Shown: positions 25,956 through 35,202, counted from the stretch's first letter. The stretch is DNA of 64,000 nucleotides from an uncultured Acetatifactor sp. (GCA_910584865.1 CAJUCE010000002.1:155082-219081); one strand, 5' to 3'. Translations and numbers: made by a program. The notes: generated by a model from the sequence alone, not told the origin.

Positions 25956-25984
25956 TTGCCAAGTGCAGGCCCTTGTGTTAAAAT
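25956..25984 (+). promoter_or_regulatory. Promoter before rpmJ and the alpha operon
   Basis: TTGCCA at 25956-25961, 17-base spacer, TAAAAT at 25979-25984. The spacer includes half of a GGGCTTG...AGGCCC hairpin, so initiation and folding of an infA-end hairpin share the same bases. Confidence 0.65.
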
Positions 25985-26017
25985 ATAAAATGGTCTTTTT
26001 TGAAAGGAGGGTTTAAC

Positions 26018-26131
26018 GTGAAGGTTAGATCATCAGTAAAGCCAATGTGCGAAAAGTGCAAGATTATTAAAAGAAAAGGACGCATCAGAGTGATCTGTGA
26101 GAATCCGAAACACAAGCAGAGACAAGGATAA
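26018..26131 (+). CDS. rpmJ: 50S ribosomal protein L36, zinc type
   Basis: 37 residues, starting at a GTG at 26018 after AAAGGAGGG. Sequence KVRSSVKPMCEKCKIIKRKG then RIRVICENPKHKQRQG carries the C-x2-C-x12-C-x4-H zinc ligands, so it is the zinc-containing form. Short but unmistakable, and in the standard place between infA and rpsM. Confidence 0.97.
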   Translation: MKVRSSVKPMCEKCKIIKRKGRIRVICENPKHKQRQG

Positions 26132-26420
26132 TCACCGCCCGGCCCTGATTTAAGGGTAGGTTTAGTGAGTGCTTGTCCGGTTTTTATGCGCGGCTGAACA
26201 ATGCGGAAGGAAGTATCCTGCCGTATTGATTATCATAGAACTGGGATAGGGCTTACGGGAGATTACTTCTTGATACCAGGATGAAGCAATTTCGGACATT
26301 CTGGAAAGATCGGATGGGACAGATTGTGTCCGGTTGGGTGAAAACCCCAGTCAATTAGTAACAGGAAGTGCGCACAACAATAACAGACCAAAGCGTGCGC
26401 AGAAAGTGGAGGAATTGTAA
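26132..26420 (+). promoter_or_regulatory. Untranslated leader between rpmJ and rpsM
   Basis: 289 bases with no open frame. GTGCGCAC near 26369 can pair with GCGTGCGC near 26393, closing a loop just before the rpsM ribosome site. A long leader here suggests control of the rpsM-rpsK-rpsD-rpoA group, in which S4 is the usual regulator in other bacteria; that link is inference. Confidence 0.5.
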
Positions 26421-26792
26421 ATGGCTCGTATCGCAGGTGTTGACTTACCCAGAGAGAAACGAATTGAAATCGGTTTGACCTATGTCTACGGAATCGGAAG
26501 AACCACCTCTAACAAGATTTTGGCAGAGGCGGGCGTGAATCCGGATACCAGGGTCAGGAATATTACCGATGACGAAGTTAAGAGGATTTCAGAGGCGATT
26601 GAGAAGCTGAACGTAACGGTGGAGGGTGATTTGAGACGTGAGATCGCCCTGAATATCAAGAGGCTTCAGGAGATCGGCTGTTATCGTGGGATTCGTCACC
26701 GCAAGGGATTGCCGGTTCGCGGTCAGAATACCAAGAACAATGCAAGAACCCGTAAAGGACCCAAGAGAACTGTTGCAAATAAGAAGAAGTAA
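26421..26792 (+). CDS. rpsM: 30S ribosomal protein S13
   Basis: 123 residues. In the 30S head, forming bridges B1a/B1b with the 50S subunit. ARIAGVDLPREKRIEIGLTY is the start signature; the basic tail RGQNTKNNARTRKGPKR reaches the P site. GGAGG eight bases before ATG. Confidence 0.98.
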   Translation: MARIAGVDLPREKRIEIGLTYVYGIGRTTSNKILAEAGVNPDTRVRNITDDEVKRISEAIEKLNVTVEGDLRREIALNIKRLQEIGCYRGIRHRKGLPVRGQNTKNNARTRKGPKRTVANKKK

Positions 26793-26842
26793 CAGCGAGT
26801 CCATGTAACTGTAAAAAGATGAGAAAGTAGGTTAGTTTAAAA

Positions 26843-27238
26843 ATGGCGAAACAGGTTGCAAAGAAAGTAACAAAGAAGCGCGTTAAGAAAAACGTTGAAC
26901 GCGGACAGGCACATATCCAGTCTTCTTTTAACAATACGATTGTTACATTGACGGATACCGAAGGGAATGCCTTAAGCTGGGCAAGTGCCGGTGGTCTGGG
27001 ATTTAGAGGTTCAAGGAAATCTACTCCATATGCTGCACAGATAGCGGCAGAGACAGCTACAAAGGCTGCGCTGATACATGGGTTGAAGTCCGTGGATGTA
27101 TTTGTAAAGGGGCCTGGTTCAGGAAGGGAAGCTGCCATCAGGGCACTTTCTGCATGTGGGCTGGAGGTTGTAAGTATCCGTGACGTGACGCCCGTTCCGC
27201 ATAACGGATGCCGTCCTCCCAAGAGACGCCGCGTCTAA
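26843..27238 (+). CDS. rpsK: 30S ribosomal protein S11
   Basis: 131 residues. Part of the mRNA exit platform. HIQSSFNNTIVTLTDTEGN and the C-terminal VTPVPHNGCRPPKRRRV are diagnostic. 50 nt after rpsM. Confidence 0.98.
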   Translation: MAKQVAKKVTKKRVKKNVERGQAHIQSSFNNTIVTLTDTEGNALSWASAGGLGFRGSRKSTPYAAQIAAETATKAALIHGLKSVDVFVKGPGSGREAAIRALSACGLEVVSIRDVTPVPHNGCRPPKRRRV

Positions 27239-27261
27239 TACTCAGAAGCTGAGCGGTGAAA

Positions 27262-27324
27262 AGAATTTCTAAGGCGCGGAGAGGGTGTATGCACACCTCT
27301 TTAGGACGCCGCCTAAGAAATTCT
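27262..27324 (+). other. Family B hairpin between rpsK and rpsD
   Basis: AGAATTTCTAAGG at 27262-27274 pairs with CCTAAGAAATTCT at 27312-27324, with the same single A-A mismatch seen in the copy at 14805-14864. Inside, AGAGGGTGT pairs with ACACCTCTT. The core CTAAGGCG...ACGCCGCCTAAG is shared with that copy; the outer arms are not. Confidence 0.7.
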
Positions 27325-27430
27325 AAGTTTCGCGCTATTACAGCAAGTTATGATTGTATTTGGAAAATATGCTGGAAGAAGGTGCCGCGGCGGCATTGTA
27401 AACAGACAGGAAAGAAGAGGAAGATAAGCA

Positions 27431-28024
27431 ATGGCAGTAAATCGCGTACCCGTATTAAAGAGATGCAGGGCCCTGGGCCTGGAGCCTTCCTATTTGGGAT
27501 ATGATAAGAGCTCCAAGAGACAGAATACAAGGGCAGGCAAGAAGGTAAGTGAGTATGGCCTGCAGCTTCGTGAGAAGCAGAAGGCAAAATTTATTTACGG
27601 AGTTCTGGAGAAGCCTTTCCGCAATTATTATAAGAAGGCTGACAGAATGAAGGGAATGACCGGTGAGAACCTGATGGTTATGCTGGAGAGCAGACTTGAC
27701 AGCGTTATATTCAGGATGGGATTCGCCAGAACCAGAAGAGAGGCAAGACAGGTTGTCGGTCACAAGCATGTGCTGGTAAACGGCAAAGTAGTGAATATTC
27801 CTTCTTATTTGATTAAGGCAGGCGATGTGATTGAAATCTCCGAAAAGGCAAAGTCACTGCAGAGGTACAAGGATATTGTAGAAGTAACTGGCGGCAGACT
27901 GGTACCTGAGTGGATGGATGTAGACATCGAAGGGTTGAAGGGAAGTATAAAGAATCTTCCCACAAGAGAGATGATTGATGTTCCTGTAAATGAAATGCTT
28001 ATTGTCGAGTTGTACTCTAAGTAA
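27431..28024 (+). CDS. rpsD: 30S ribosomal protein S4
   Basis: 197 residues. Primary 16S rRNA binder. AVNRVPVLKRCRALGLEPSY starts the protein; the S4 RNA-binding domain shows MLESRLDSVIFRMGFARTRR and ARQVVGHKHVLVNGKVVNIP. No cysteine zinc cluster of the C+ type is seen. It may also act as repressor of its own operon. Confidence 0.98.
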   Translation: MAVNRVPVLKRCRALGLEPSYLGYDKSSKRQNTRAGKKVSEYGLQLREKQKAKFIYGVLEKPFRNYYKKADRMKGMTGENLMVMLESRLDSVIFRMGFARTRREARQVVGHKHVLVNGKVVNIPSYLIKAGDVIEISEKAKSLQRYKDIVEVTGGRLVPEWMDVDIEGLKGSIKNLPTREMIDVPVNEMLIVELYSK

Positions 28025-28042
28025 GCCCTGCTGGCCTCTGAG

Positions 28043-28129
28043 GCCATATACCTTTTTCGTAAGGGTATATGGCTTTGGAGCGCTTGTGTCTTAATACAAC
28101 GAAGAGTGCCGTCAGAGGGTTTTCGTTGT
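28043..28129 (+). promoter_or_regulatory. Two hairpins in the rpoA leader
   Basis: GCCATATACC (28043-28052) pairs with GGTATATGGC (28064-28073), ten perfect base pairs. Then ACAACGAA (28096-28103) pairs with TTCGTTGT (28122-28129). Neither has a long T-run. They lie between rpsD and rpoA and may tune the ratio of their products. Confidence 0.6.
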
Positions 28130-28159
28130 CATGAATAACATGAATAGGAGGGTATTCGA

Positions 28160-29116
28160 GTGTTTGAATTTGAAAGACCTAATATTGAGGTTGCTGAAAT
28201 TTCAGAAGACAAGAAGTACGGCAGATTCGTCGTCGAACCTTTGGAAAGAGGGTACGGAATCACACTTGGCAATTCCCTGAGAAGAATCATGCTTTCCTCA
28301 TTGCCCGGAGCGGCGGTGAGCCAGATCAAGGTAGAGGGAGTATTGCATGAATTCAGCGCGATTCCCGGTGTAAAGGAAGATGTGACCGAGATTATTATGA
28401 ATCTGAAGAATCTCGCCATCAAGAACAACAGTGAGACGAATGAAGCGAAGACCGCATATGTAGAGTATGAAGGGGAAGGCATCGTACATGCTTCTGATAT
28501 TCAGGCAGATCAAGATATCGAGATCTTGAACCCGGAACTGGTGATTGCCACACTGAGCGGCAAGGATGCAAAGCTGTATATCGAGCTTACCATCACCAGA
28601 GGACGCGGTTATGTAAGTGCCGAGAAGAACAAACACGAGGATTTACCCATCGGTGTGATTGCAATCGATTCCATCTATACGCCGGTGGAAAGGGTAAATG
28701 TTACTGTGGAGAATACCCGCGTGGGTCAGATTACTGACTATGACAAGCTGACGCTGGATGTGTTTACCAACGGAACATTGGTGCCGGATGAGGCTGTCAG
28801 TCTTGCCGCGAAAGTATTAAGTGAGCATTTAAGTCTGTTTATTGATTTGTCTGAAAATGCCAAGACCGCAGAGGTCATGGTGGAGAAGGAAGACGATGAG
28901 AGAGAGAAGGTTCTGGAGATGAGCATCGACGAACTGGAGCTTTCCGTGCGTTCCTTCAATTGTCTGAAGAGAGCCGGTATCAATACGGTGGAAGAATTGT
29001 GTAACAGAACCTCGGAAGATATGATGAAAGTCCGTAATCTGGGCAGGAAGTCGCTGGAAGAGGTGCTGGCGAAGCTGAAAGAGCTGGGGCTGCAGCTGAA
29101 TCCCAGCGAAGAATGA
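28160..29116 (+). CDS. rpoA: RNA polymerase subunit alpha
   Basis: 318 residues. The N-terminal domain (LERGYGITLGNSLRRIMLSS) assembles beta and beta'. The C-terminal domain (LELSVRSFNCLKRAGINTVE to MKVRNLGRKSLEEVLAKL) binds UP elements and activators. The start is a GTG at 28160 after ATAGGAGG. Standard position between rpsD and rplQ. Confidence 0.98.
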   Translation: MFEFERPNIEVAEISEDKKYGRFVVEPLERGYGITLGNSLRRIMLSSLPGAAVSQIKVEGVLHEFSAIPGVKEDVTEIIMNLKNLAIKNNSETNEAKTAYVEYEGEGIVHASDIQADQDIEILNPELVIATLSGKDAKLYIELTITRGRGYVSAEKNKHEDLPIGVIAIDSIYTPVERVNVTVENTRVGQITDYDKLTLDVFTNGTLVPDEAVSLAAKVLSEHLSLFIDLSENAKTAEVMVEKEDDEREKVLEMSIDELELSVRSFNCLKRAGINTVEELCNRTSEDMMKVRNLGRKSLEEVLAKLKELGLQLNPSEE

Positions 29117-29275
29117 GTTAAACAGAATTAGTTTGAAACGTGGGCGGTAAATCCAAAGAGTACGCCGGCGCATCATCTCTGATAGAGCAGCTCCGAAGAG
29201 GAGCAGCCTGCATTCGGTAAGTAAGTCCAAAGAGCGTGGCCGGATGTCCCATGAAAGGAGAAAGGAAAAGAAATC

Positions 29276-29812
29276 ATGGCTAAATACAGAAAACTTGGAA
29301 GAACATCTTCACAGAGAAAAGCTTTATTAAGAAGTCAGGTGACAGCGCTGCTGCATCATGGAAAAATCATCACCACCGAAGCAAGAGCCAAGGAAGTGAA
29401 AAAGATTGCAGAAGGTCTGATCGCGATGGCGGTGAAGGAAAAGGATAACTTTGAGACTGTGACCGTTACGGTCAAGGCTCCGGTAAAGGACAAGGACGGC
29501 AAGCGCGTCAAGGAAGTGGTAGACGGCAAGAAGGTTACCAAATATGAAACTGTGGAGAAGGAAATCAAAAAGGATCTTCCCTCCAGGCTTCATGTGAGAC
29601 GTAAGATTTGCAGTGTGCTGTATCCGGTTGTGGATGTGCCTTCTGAAGCTGCCGGAAGGAAGCGCAATACCAAGGAAGTAGATCTGGTTGCGAAGCTTTT
29701 CGATGAGTATGGAACCAAGTATGCCGACCGTAAGGGCGGATATACCAGAATTGTTAAGATCGGTCCCCGCAAGGGTGATGCGGCAATGGAAGTCGTTTTG
29801 GAATTAGTATAA
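29276..29812 (+). CDS. rplQ: 50S ribosomal protein L17 with internal insertion
   Basis: 178 residues, against about 115-130 in most bacteria. Family ends are clear: KYRKLGRTSSQRKALLRSQ and GYTRIVKIGPRKGDAAMEV. The extra residues lie at about 54-105, a Lys/Val/Glu-rich segment, VTVTVKAPVKDKDGKRVKE and following. The insertion does not break the frame. Last gene of the ribosomal block; followed by a terminator. Confidence 0.97.
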   Translation: MAKYRKLGRTSSQRKALLRSQVTALLHHGKIITTEARAKEVKKIAEGLIAMAVKEKDNFETVTVTVKAPVKDKDGKRVKEVVDGKKVTKYETVEKEIKKDLPSRLHVRRKICSVLYPVVDVPSEAAGRKRNTKEVDLVAKLFDEYGTKYADRKGGYTRIVKIGPRKGDAAMEVVLELV

Positions 29813-29834
29813 ATATTGCAGGGCGTTGTAAAAC

Positions 29835-29867
29835 GGGAGCCAATGTGAAAGCATTGGTTCTCTTTTT
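29835..29867 (+). terminator. Terminator after rplQ
   Basis: GGGAGCCAATG (29835-29845), loop TGAAAG, CATTGGTTCTC (29852-29862), then TTTTT. An 11-bp stem; ends the S10-spc-alpha block. Confidence 0.85.
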
Positions 29868-29916
29868 CGGTACAGAAAAGTCTTCCACAGAGGAGGTACC
29901 CGGAACAGGAGGCAGA

Positions 29917-31269
29917 ATGAAGATATTTCGGTATAATGGAGATGACATTAAGAAGACTTTGGATATGGCATGGCCGGCGATGCTGGAGTCTTTTTTTGCA
30001 GCATTTGCAGGTTTGATCGACTCTCTGATGGTCAGTTCACTGGGATATGATGCGGTGGCTGCAGTAGGACTGACTACACAACCCAAATTTATGGGGCTAT
30101 CCCTGTTTATCGCAGCAAATGTATCCATATCGGCATTGGTGGCCAGGAGAAACGGGGAGGGGAAACGGGAGGAGGCCAACCGTATTTTTTCTACATTTCT
30201 TGCCTTTATCACGGTGACGGCAGTCGTTCTCAGTGTCCTGTTGGTGCTGTTTGCGGATCCGATTATCCGGCTCTGCGGGTCGGAGGAGATGACGCATGAC
30301 AACGCCGTGCTGTATTTCAAGATTATTATGGGCGGAATGATTTTCAACTGTATTCAGATGGGTGTGAATTCTGCTCAGCGGGGTGCAGGAAATACCCGGA
30401 TTACCATGCGGACGAACCTGGTGTCCAATACGGTGAATATCGTTTTTAATTACCTGTTGATTCAGGGACATTTCGGATTCCCGGCATTGGGGATCCGCGG
30501 GGCTGCGCTGGCTACGGTACTGGGAACGGTAGTGTCCAGTATTATGAGTGTCCTGTCCGTTTGGAAGAAGGATTCTTTTATCAGTATACCCTACATATTA
30601 AATGAGAAAATAAAACCGGCTTTTGAGGCGCTGAAGAACATTATCAAGGTGGGATACAGTGTGTTTGCCGAGCAGCTGCTGATGCGGATCGGCTTCATGC
30701 TGACAGCCATTATGGCTGCGGATCAGGGAACTTCCGCCATGGCGGCTCATCAGGTGGGCATGAATATCATGGGCCTGTCTTTTTCCTTCGGAGACGGACT
30801 CCAGGCTACGGCTGTAGCGCTGATCGGATATAGTCTGGGGGCAAAGAAAACGGAGAAGGCGAAGGAATACGGACGGACCTGCCGTATGATCGGCGGCGTT
30901 ATTTCAATGATATTGGCTGTCATCTATTTCCTGGGGGCAGGAACGCTGATGGGACTTTTCTTTCAGGAAGAGGAGATTATCGCTATCGGTGTAGACATCA
31001 TGCATGTGATCATCTTCGTAGTGATGTTGCAGATTGCACAGGTGATTTATATGGGCTGTCTGAGAGGGGCCGGGGATACCTTCTATACGGCCGTGGCTTC
31101 TACGGTCAGCGTCACCATCATGCGGACCATAGGATCTTATTTCTTCGGTTATGTGCTGAATATGGGAATTATCGGAATTTGGATGGGAGTTGTGGCGGAT
31201 CAGCTGTCCCGTTTTCTTTTCGCAAGCATACGGTTCCGAAAAGGAAAATGGACGGAAATCAAAATATAG
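29917..31269 (+). CDS. MATE family efflux transporter
   Basis: 450 residues, 12 predicted membrane segments. Exports drugs or metabolites using Na+ or H+ gradients. MAWPAMLESFFAAFAGLIDS in segment 1 and the second-half mirror IKVGYSVFAEQLLMRIGFML are typical of the family. Start at 29917 follows AGGAGG; a frame from 29845 includes the terminator and is rejected. Convergent with the next gene, 22 nt apart. Substrate unknown. Confidence 0.9.
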   Translation: MKIFRYNGDDIKKTLDMAWPAMLESFFAAFAGLIDSLMVSSLGYDAVAAVGLTTQPKFMGLSLFIAANVSISALVARRNGEGKREEANRIFSTFLAFITVTAVVLSVLLVLFADPIIRLCGSEEMTHDNAVLYFKIIMGGMIFNCIQMGVNSAQRGAGNTRITMRTNLVSNTVNIVFNYLLIQGHFGFPALGIRGAALATVLGTVVSSIMSVLSVWKKDSFISIPYILNEKIKPAFEALKNIIKVGYSVFAEQLLMRIGFMLTAIMAADQGTSAMAAHQVGMNIMGLSFSFGDGLQATAVALIGYSLGAKKTEKAKEYGRTCRMIGGVISMILAVIYFLGAGTLMGLFFQEEEIIAIGVDIMHVIIFVVMLQIAQVIYMGCLRGAGDTFYTAVASTVSVTIMRTIGSYFFGYVLNMGIIGIWMGVVADQLSRFLFASIRFRKGKWTEIKI

Positions 31270-31290
31270 GGACAGCTGCAGGACTGCTCC

Positions 31291-32343
31291 TTAACGGATT
31301 TTCTGGAAATGCTGATAATCCTTTACATTGTTCCAGTGACCGCCCCAGGTAAAGCCATGTTGGGTAAAGAGCTTGTAACACAGATCCTCTTCATCAATTT
31401 TATAGGGAAAGGAAAGAGAGCGGTCTGCGTAGGCAGCTGCCGAGGCAGGCGCAGCCTTCTCCGAGCCGTCTTCCTCATAGGTGATATAAGGATTATAGAG
31501 CGGATTGATATCCACGGCCAGTCCCAGGGCGTGTTTTGACAGCCTGGTACTCCCTTCCACCGGACGATAATTGAAGCAGGAGGTATTATTGTCTTCCATG
31601 GAGGCATTATCGTCCCCGTCATATTCGTCGATCAGCAATACCTTTTCCAGCTGATATTCACTGCAATAGAGTTCATAAAAAATTTCTGCCAGATCCTGGG
31701 CGATATATACGTTGCAGATAAGTTCTCCTTCTGTGGGAAGACCTTCAAAATTATAGTGCAGGATATGCAGATACCGAAGATCTTCCAAAGAAATCTCCGG
31801 TTCTTCCAGATCGCCCTCCGCGACGGAGGCGGGATAGGAGACACCGGTTATATAGCGGCGGAGATTATCGGAGAGAGGTTCATAATAAAATCCCTCCTCC
31901 AGTAATACGCGCTGCTGCAGCTGGGAGGTACCATTCAGGGAGGCGCCGGTCAGCTGGGCGGGGGCGGGTGTGGCCGTGGGAGGAGCGGAAGGCCCGGGAG
32001 AGGGCGTCTCATCTTCAGGGGCGGAAGGCTTGGAAGAAGGTGACTTGTCCTCAGGAACGGAAGCCCCAGGAGAGGATGCATCATCCGCGGGCGCGGGAGT
32101 GGACGGCGATGCTGCAGGCTTGGGGGAGGGCTGGGCACTCCGGTCCGGGGAGGCGGTTCCTTCCGGGACGCCAGAGGCAGCGGGCGTGTATTTTGCCGGA
32201 TCAGATGTTTGGGAATCGCCCTGCAGGCTGGCGTATTCGCGGATGCTCATGGAATCCTTCCGTATGACTCTGGAGAGGCTGGTGGCTATGACGACGATGG
32301 CCGCCAGGATGACTACCATTTTTACGATTTTATTTCGATCCAT
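31291..32343 (-). CDS. Membrane-anchored M15 family D-Ala-D-Ala carboxypeptidase/endopeptidase
   Basis: 350 residues. Residues 8-24 are a membrane anchor. Residues about 45-130 are a linker rich in Pro, Ser and Glu, suited to spanning the cell wall. The zinc peptidase domain (about 140-350) has SKHALGLAVDINP with ligands His271 and Asp278, and WGGHW...DYQHFQ with ligand His345, as in VanY-like and phage endolysin enzymes. It probably trims peptidoglycan stem peptides. It stands alone on the minus strand. Confidence 0.88.
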   Translation of the reverse strand: MDRNKIVKMVVILAAIVVIATSLSRVIRKDSMSIREYASLQGDSQTSDPAKYTPAASGVPEGTASPDRSAQPSPKPAASPSTPAPADDASSPGASVPEDKSPSSKPSAPEDETPSPGPSAPPTATPAPAQLTGASLNGTSQLQQRVLLEEGFYYEPLSDNLRRYITGVSYPASVAEGDLEEPEISLEDLRYLHILHYNFEGLPTEGELICNVYIAQDLAEIFYELYCSEYQLEKVLLIDEYDGDDNASMEDNNTSCFNYRPVEGSTRLSKHALGLAVDINPLYNPYITYEEDGSEKAAPASAAAYADRSLSFPYKIDEEDLCYKLFTQHGFTWGGHWNNVKDYQHFQKIR

Positions 32344-32455
32344 TGCGGGCTCCTTTCAAGAAGACAATTCCTTAGGAAATGTGAAACAATTCCTTACAAA
32401 ATTAAGGATAACATAAGGAAGTTATTTTGTAAATTATTGTTTCTTTTTAAAACAG

Positions 32456-32484
32456 TTGTAATTGCGGCGGGAATCGAATATAAT
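32456..32484 (+). promoter_or_regulatory. Promoter for the ecf operon
   Basis: TTGTAA at 32456-32461, 17-base spacer, TATAAT at 32479-32484; 35 bases before the ecfA1 start and divergent from the M15 peptidase gene. Confidence 0.7.
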
Positions 32485-32518
32485 GTGAGTCAGCAGGAAA
32501 AACGGAGTGGTGAAGCAG

Positions 32519-33385
32519 ATGGGAATCGTCAGGACGGAGAACTTAACTTTCGAATATATCAGGCGCGACGAAGAGGGAAATGTAGAAGGGATAACCACAG
32601 CTGTGGATCAGGTAAATCTGGATATTGTACAGGGAGAATTCATTGCGATACTGGGACACAATGGTTCTGGAAAATCCACGCTGGCCAAGCATATCAACGC
32701 CATTTTGTATCCCACGGAAGGGACTGTATGGGTGGACGGAATGGATACTGCCGAGGAAGCGCAGATATGGAATATCCGGCAGACGGCAGGCATGGTATTT
32801 CAGAATCCGGACAATCAGATTATCGGCCAGGTGGTGGAAGAGGATGTGGGCTTCGGCCCTGAGAATATGGGGATTCCCACCAGGGAGATATGGGAGCGTG
32901 TGGAAGAGAGTCTGAAGGCAGTGGGGATGTATGAATACCGCAAACATTCACCGAACAAGCTTTCCGGCGGGCAGAAACAGAGAGTATCCATCGCAGGGGT
33001 ACTGGCCATGCATCCCAAGTGCATCGTGCTGGACGAGCCCACGGCCATGCTGGATCCCAAAGGCCGAAGGGAGGTAATCCGGGCGGTTAGAGGGCTGAAT
33101 GAGGTGGAAGGGATCACGGTGATACTCATTACCCACTATATGGAAGAAATCATCCATGCGGACAGGGTATTTGTCATGGACAGCGGAAAGGTGGCCATGG
33201 AAGGAACCCCGCGGGAGATTTTTTCGCAGGTGGAAAAGTTGAAAAGTCTGCGTCTGGATGTTCCGCAGGTGACGCTGCTGGCCTACGAGCTTAAAAAACG
33301 GGGGATCGAATTGCCGGACGCAATTCTGACCACAGAGGAACTGGCAGACGCGCTGAGCGCATTTTCACCTGCCGGGAAGAGGTAA
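32519..33385 (+). CDS. ecfA1: ECF transporter ATPase EcfA1
   Basis: 288 residues. One of two ATPases of the shared energy-coupling module for vitamin and metal uptake. Walker A GHNGSGKST, signature LSGGQKQRV, Walker B CIVLDEPTAMLD. The C-terminal extension after about residue 215 is typical of Ecf ATPases. A GTG at 32507 could also start it, but the ATG at 32519 gives the family N-terminus MGIVRTENLTFEY. Three nt before ecfA2. Confidence 0.95.
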   Translation: MGIVRTENLTFEYIRRDEEGNVEGITTAVDQVNLDIVQGEFIAILGHNGSGKSTLAKHINAILYPTEGTVWVDGMDTAEEAQIWNIRQTAGMVFQNPDNQIIGQVVEEDVGFGPENMGIPTREIWERVEESLKAVGMYEYRKHSPNKLSGGQKQRVSIAGVLAMHPKCIVLDEPTAMLDPKGRREVIRAVRGLNEVEGITVILITHYMEEIIHADRVFVMDSGKVAMEGTPREIFSQVEKLKSLRLDVPQVTLLAYELKKRGIELPDAILTTEELADALSAFSPAGKR

Positions 33386-33388
33386 GAG

Positions 33389-34243
33389 ATGTCGATTATT
33401 TTGGATCATATAAGCTATGTGTACGGAGAGGGAACACCGCTGGAAGTCAAGGCATTGGACGATATCTGCCTTCAGATTCCGGACGGACAGTTTGTGGGAA
33501 TCATAGGGCATACCGGTTCCGGCAAATCTACGCTGGTGCAGCATATGAACGGCTTGATGCGGGCCAGTGCGGGACATCTCTATTTTAACGGAGAAGATAT
33601 CTACGACAGGGATTTTTGTATGAAAGATCTGCGCGGCAAAGTGGGGTTGGTTTTCCAGTATCCGGAGCATCAGCTTTTCGAGATCGACGTACTCAGCGAC
33701 GTGTGCTTCGGACCCCAAAATCAGGGCCTGACTAGGCAGGAGGCGGAGCTGAAGGCTTTTGAGGCTCTGCGCAGGGTGGGCATGCCTATGGAGCTGTATT
33801 ATCAGTCGCCGTTTGAACTCTCCGGAGGGCAGAAACGCAGGGCGGCCATCGCCGGCGTGCTGGCCATGGATCCCCAGGTGTTGATCCTGGATGAACCGAC
33901 GGCCGGGCTGGATCCCATGGGAAGAATTGAAATATTGCATCAGATCAAGCAATTGCAGCAGGAGACAGGTCTGACCATATTGCTTGTGTCACACAGCATG
34001 GAAGATGTGGCGGAATATGTAGACAGAATCATAGTCATGAATAAGGGAAAGATTCTGTTCGATGATATACCGAGGGAAGTATTTTCTCATTATAAAGAGT
34101 TGGAAGAGGTAGGATTAGCCGCGCCGCAGGTCACGTATGTACTCCATGCGCTGAAAGACAGGGGATTTGATGTGGATGTTAATGCTACCACTGTAGAGGA
34201 GGCGGCCCGGACCGTGGAGAGAGCCGTATCGGGGAGGACGTGA
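33389..34243 (+). CDS. ecfA2: ECF transporter ATPase EcfA2
   Basis: 284 residues. Walker A GHTGSGKST, signature LSGGQKRRA, Walker B VLILDEPTAGLD. Pairs with EcfA1 as a heterodimer below EcfT. Overall order ecfA1-ecfA2-ecfT-truA is the conserved Firmicutes arrangement. Confidence 0.96.
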   Translation: MSIILDHISYVYGEGTPLEVKALDDICLQIPDGQFVGIIGHTGSGKSTLVQHMNGLMRASAGHLYFNGEDIYDRDFCMKDLRGKVGLVFQYPEHQLFEIDVLSDVCFGPQNQGLTRQEAELKAFEALRRVGMPMELYYQSPFELSGGQKRRAAIAGVLAMDPQVLILDEPTAGLDPMGRIEILHQIKQLQQETGLTILLVSHSMEDVAEYVDRIIVMNKGKILFDDIPREVFSHYKELEEVGLAAPQVTYVLHALKDRGFDVDVNATTVEEAARTVERAVSGRT

Positions 34244-34342
34244 AAGAATTCCCGGAGGCAGGATCGTTTCAGGAGGGGAAAAGCCGAGGCTGCATTGCAA
34301 AAGAGAGCGGAGACCGGGCAGATACGGAGGCATAAGAAGCAT

Positions 34343-35143
34343 ATGTTGAGAGATATTACATTAGGACAATACTATCAGACGGAATCGCTGATACACAGAC
34401 TGGATCCCAGAGTAAAGCTGGGGGGGACAGTGCTCTATATTGTTTCCCTGTTTTTCTTTCGGAATTTTCTGGGATACGGAATCGCAATGCTTTTTCTGGC
34501 CGCGGTGATTCGGCTCTCCCATGTGCCGTTTCGATTTATGGTGAAAGGGATGAAGTCGATTCTTTTCCTGCTGCTGATCACGGTGGTATTCAATTTGTTC
34601 CTGATACCGGGGACGGAGTTGGTTTCTTTCTGGAAGCTGACCATCACTGTGGAGGGACTTCGTACGGCAGTGACAATGGCCATTCGCCTGACGCTGCTGA
34701 TTGTGGGGTCTTCTCTGATGACATTGACCACTACGCCCAACAACCTGACGGACGGACTGGAGAAGATGATGAAACCGCTGAAGGTATTTCGTGTGCCGGT
34801 GCACGAAGTGGCGATGATCATGTCCATTGCACTGCGCTTTATCCCGATTCTGCTGGAAGAAACGGACAGGATCATGAAAGCCCAGATGGCCAGAGGGGCG
34901 GATTTTGAAAACGGGAATTTGATAAACAGAGCCAGGGCGCTGGTGCCGCTGCTGGTGCCGCTGTTCATCTCGGCATTCCGCCGGGCGAACGATCTGGCCA
35001 TGGCTATGGAAGCCAGATGCTACCGGGGAGGAGAGGGCAGGACAAAGATGAAACCGCTGGTATATCAGAGACGGGATCGGCTGGGGTATCTGTGCATCTG
35101 TGTGTATCTTATCGGAAGTATCGCTGTGGGAAGACTGGTATGA
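34343..35143 (+). CDS. ecfT: ECF transporter transmembrane subunit EcfT
   Basis: 266 residues, five or six membrane segments. Couples ATP hydrolysis to the substrate-binding S components encoded elsewhere. The coupling helices contain the Ala-Arg-Gly type motifs AQMARGADFEN and AMEARCYRGGEGR. ATG 34343 gives MLRDITLGQYYQTESLIHRL; an earlier ATG at 34295 is not conserved. An antisense frame of similar length is a shadow. Confidence 0.94.
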   Translation: MLRDITLGQYYQTESLIHRLDPRVKLGGTVLYIVSLFFFRNFLGYGIAMLFLAAVIRLSHVPFRFMVKGMKSILFLLLITVVFNLFLIPGTELVSFWKLTITVEGLRTAVTMAIRLTLLIVGSSLMTLTTTPNNLTDGLEKMMKPLKVFRVPVHEVAMIMSIALRFIPILLEETDRIMKAQMARGADFENGNLINRARALVPLLVPLFISAFRRANDLAMAMEARCYRGGEGRTKMKPLVYQRRDRLGYLCICVYLIGSIAVGRLV

Positions 35144-35202
35144 CAGGGAGACGGCTGAGGTTGGGAGGTTTATGAGGATTTGATTTCCGAAAGTCCCGGG
35201 AC

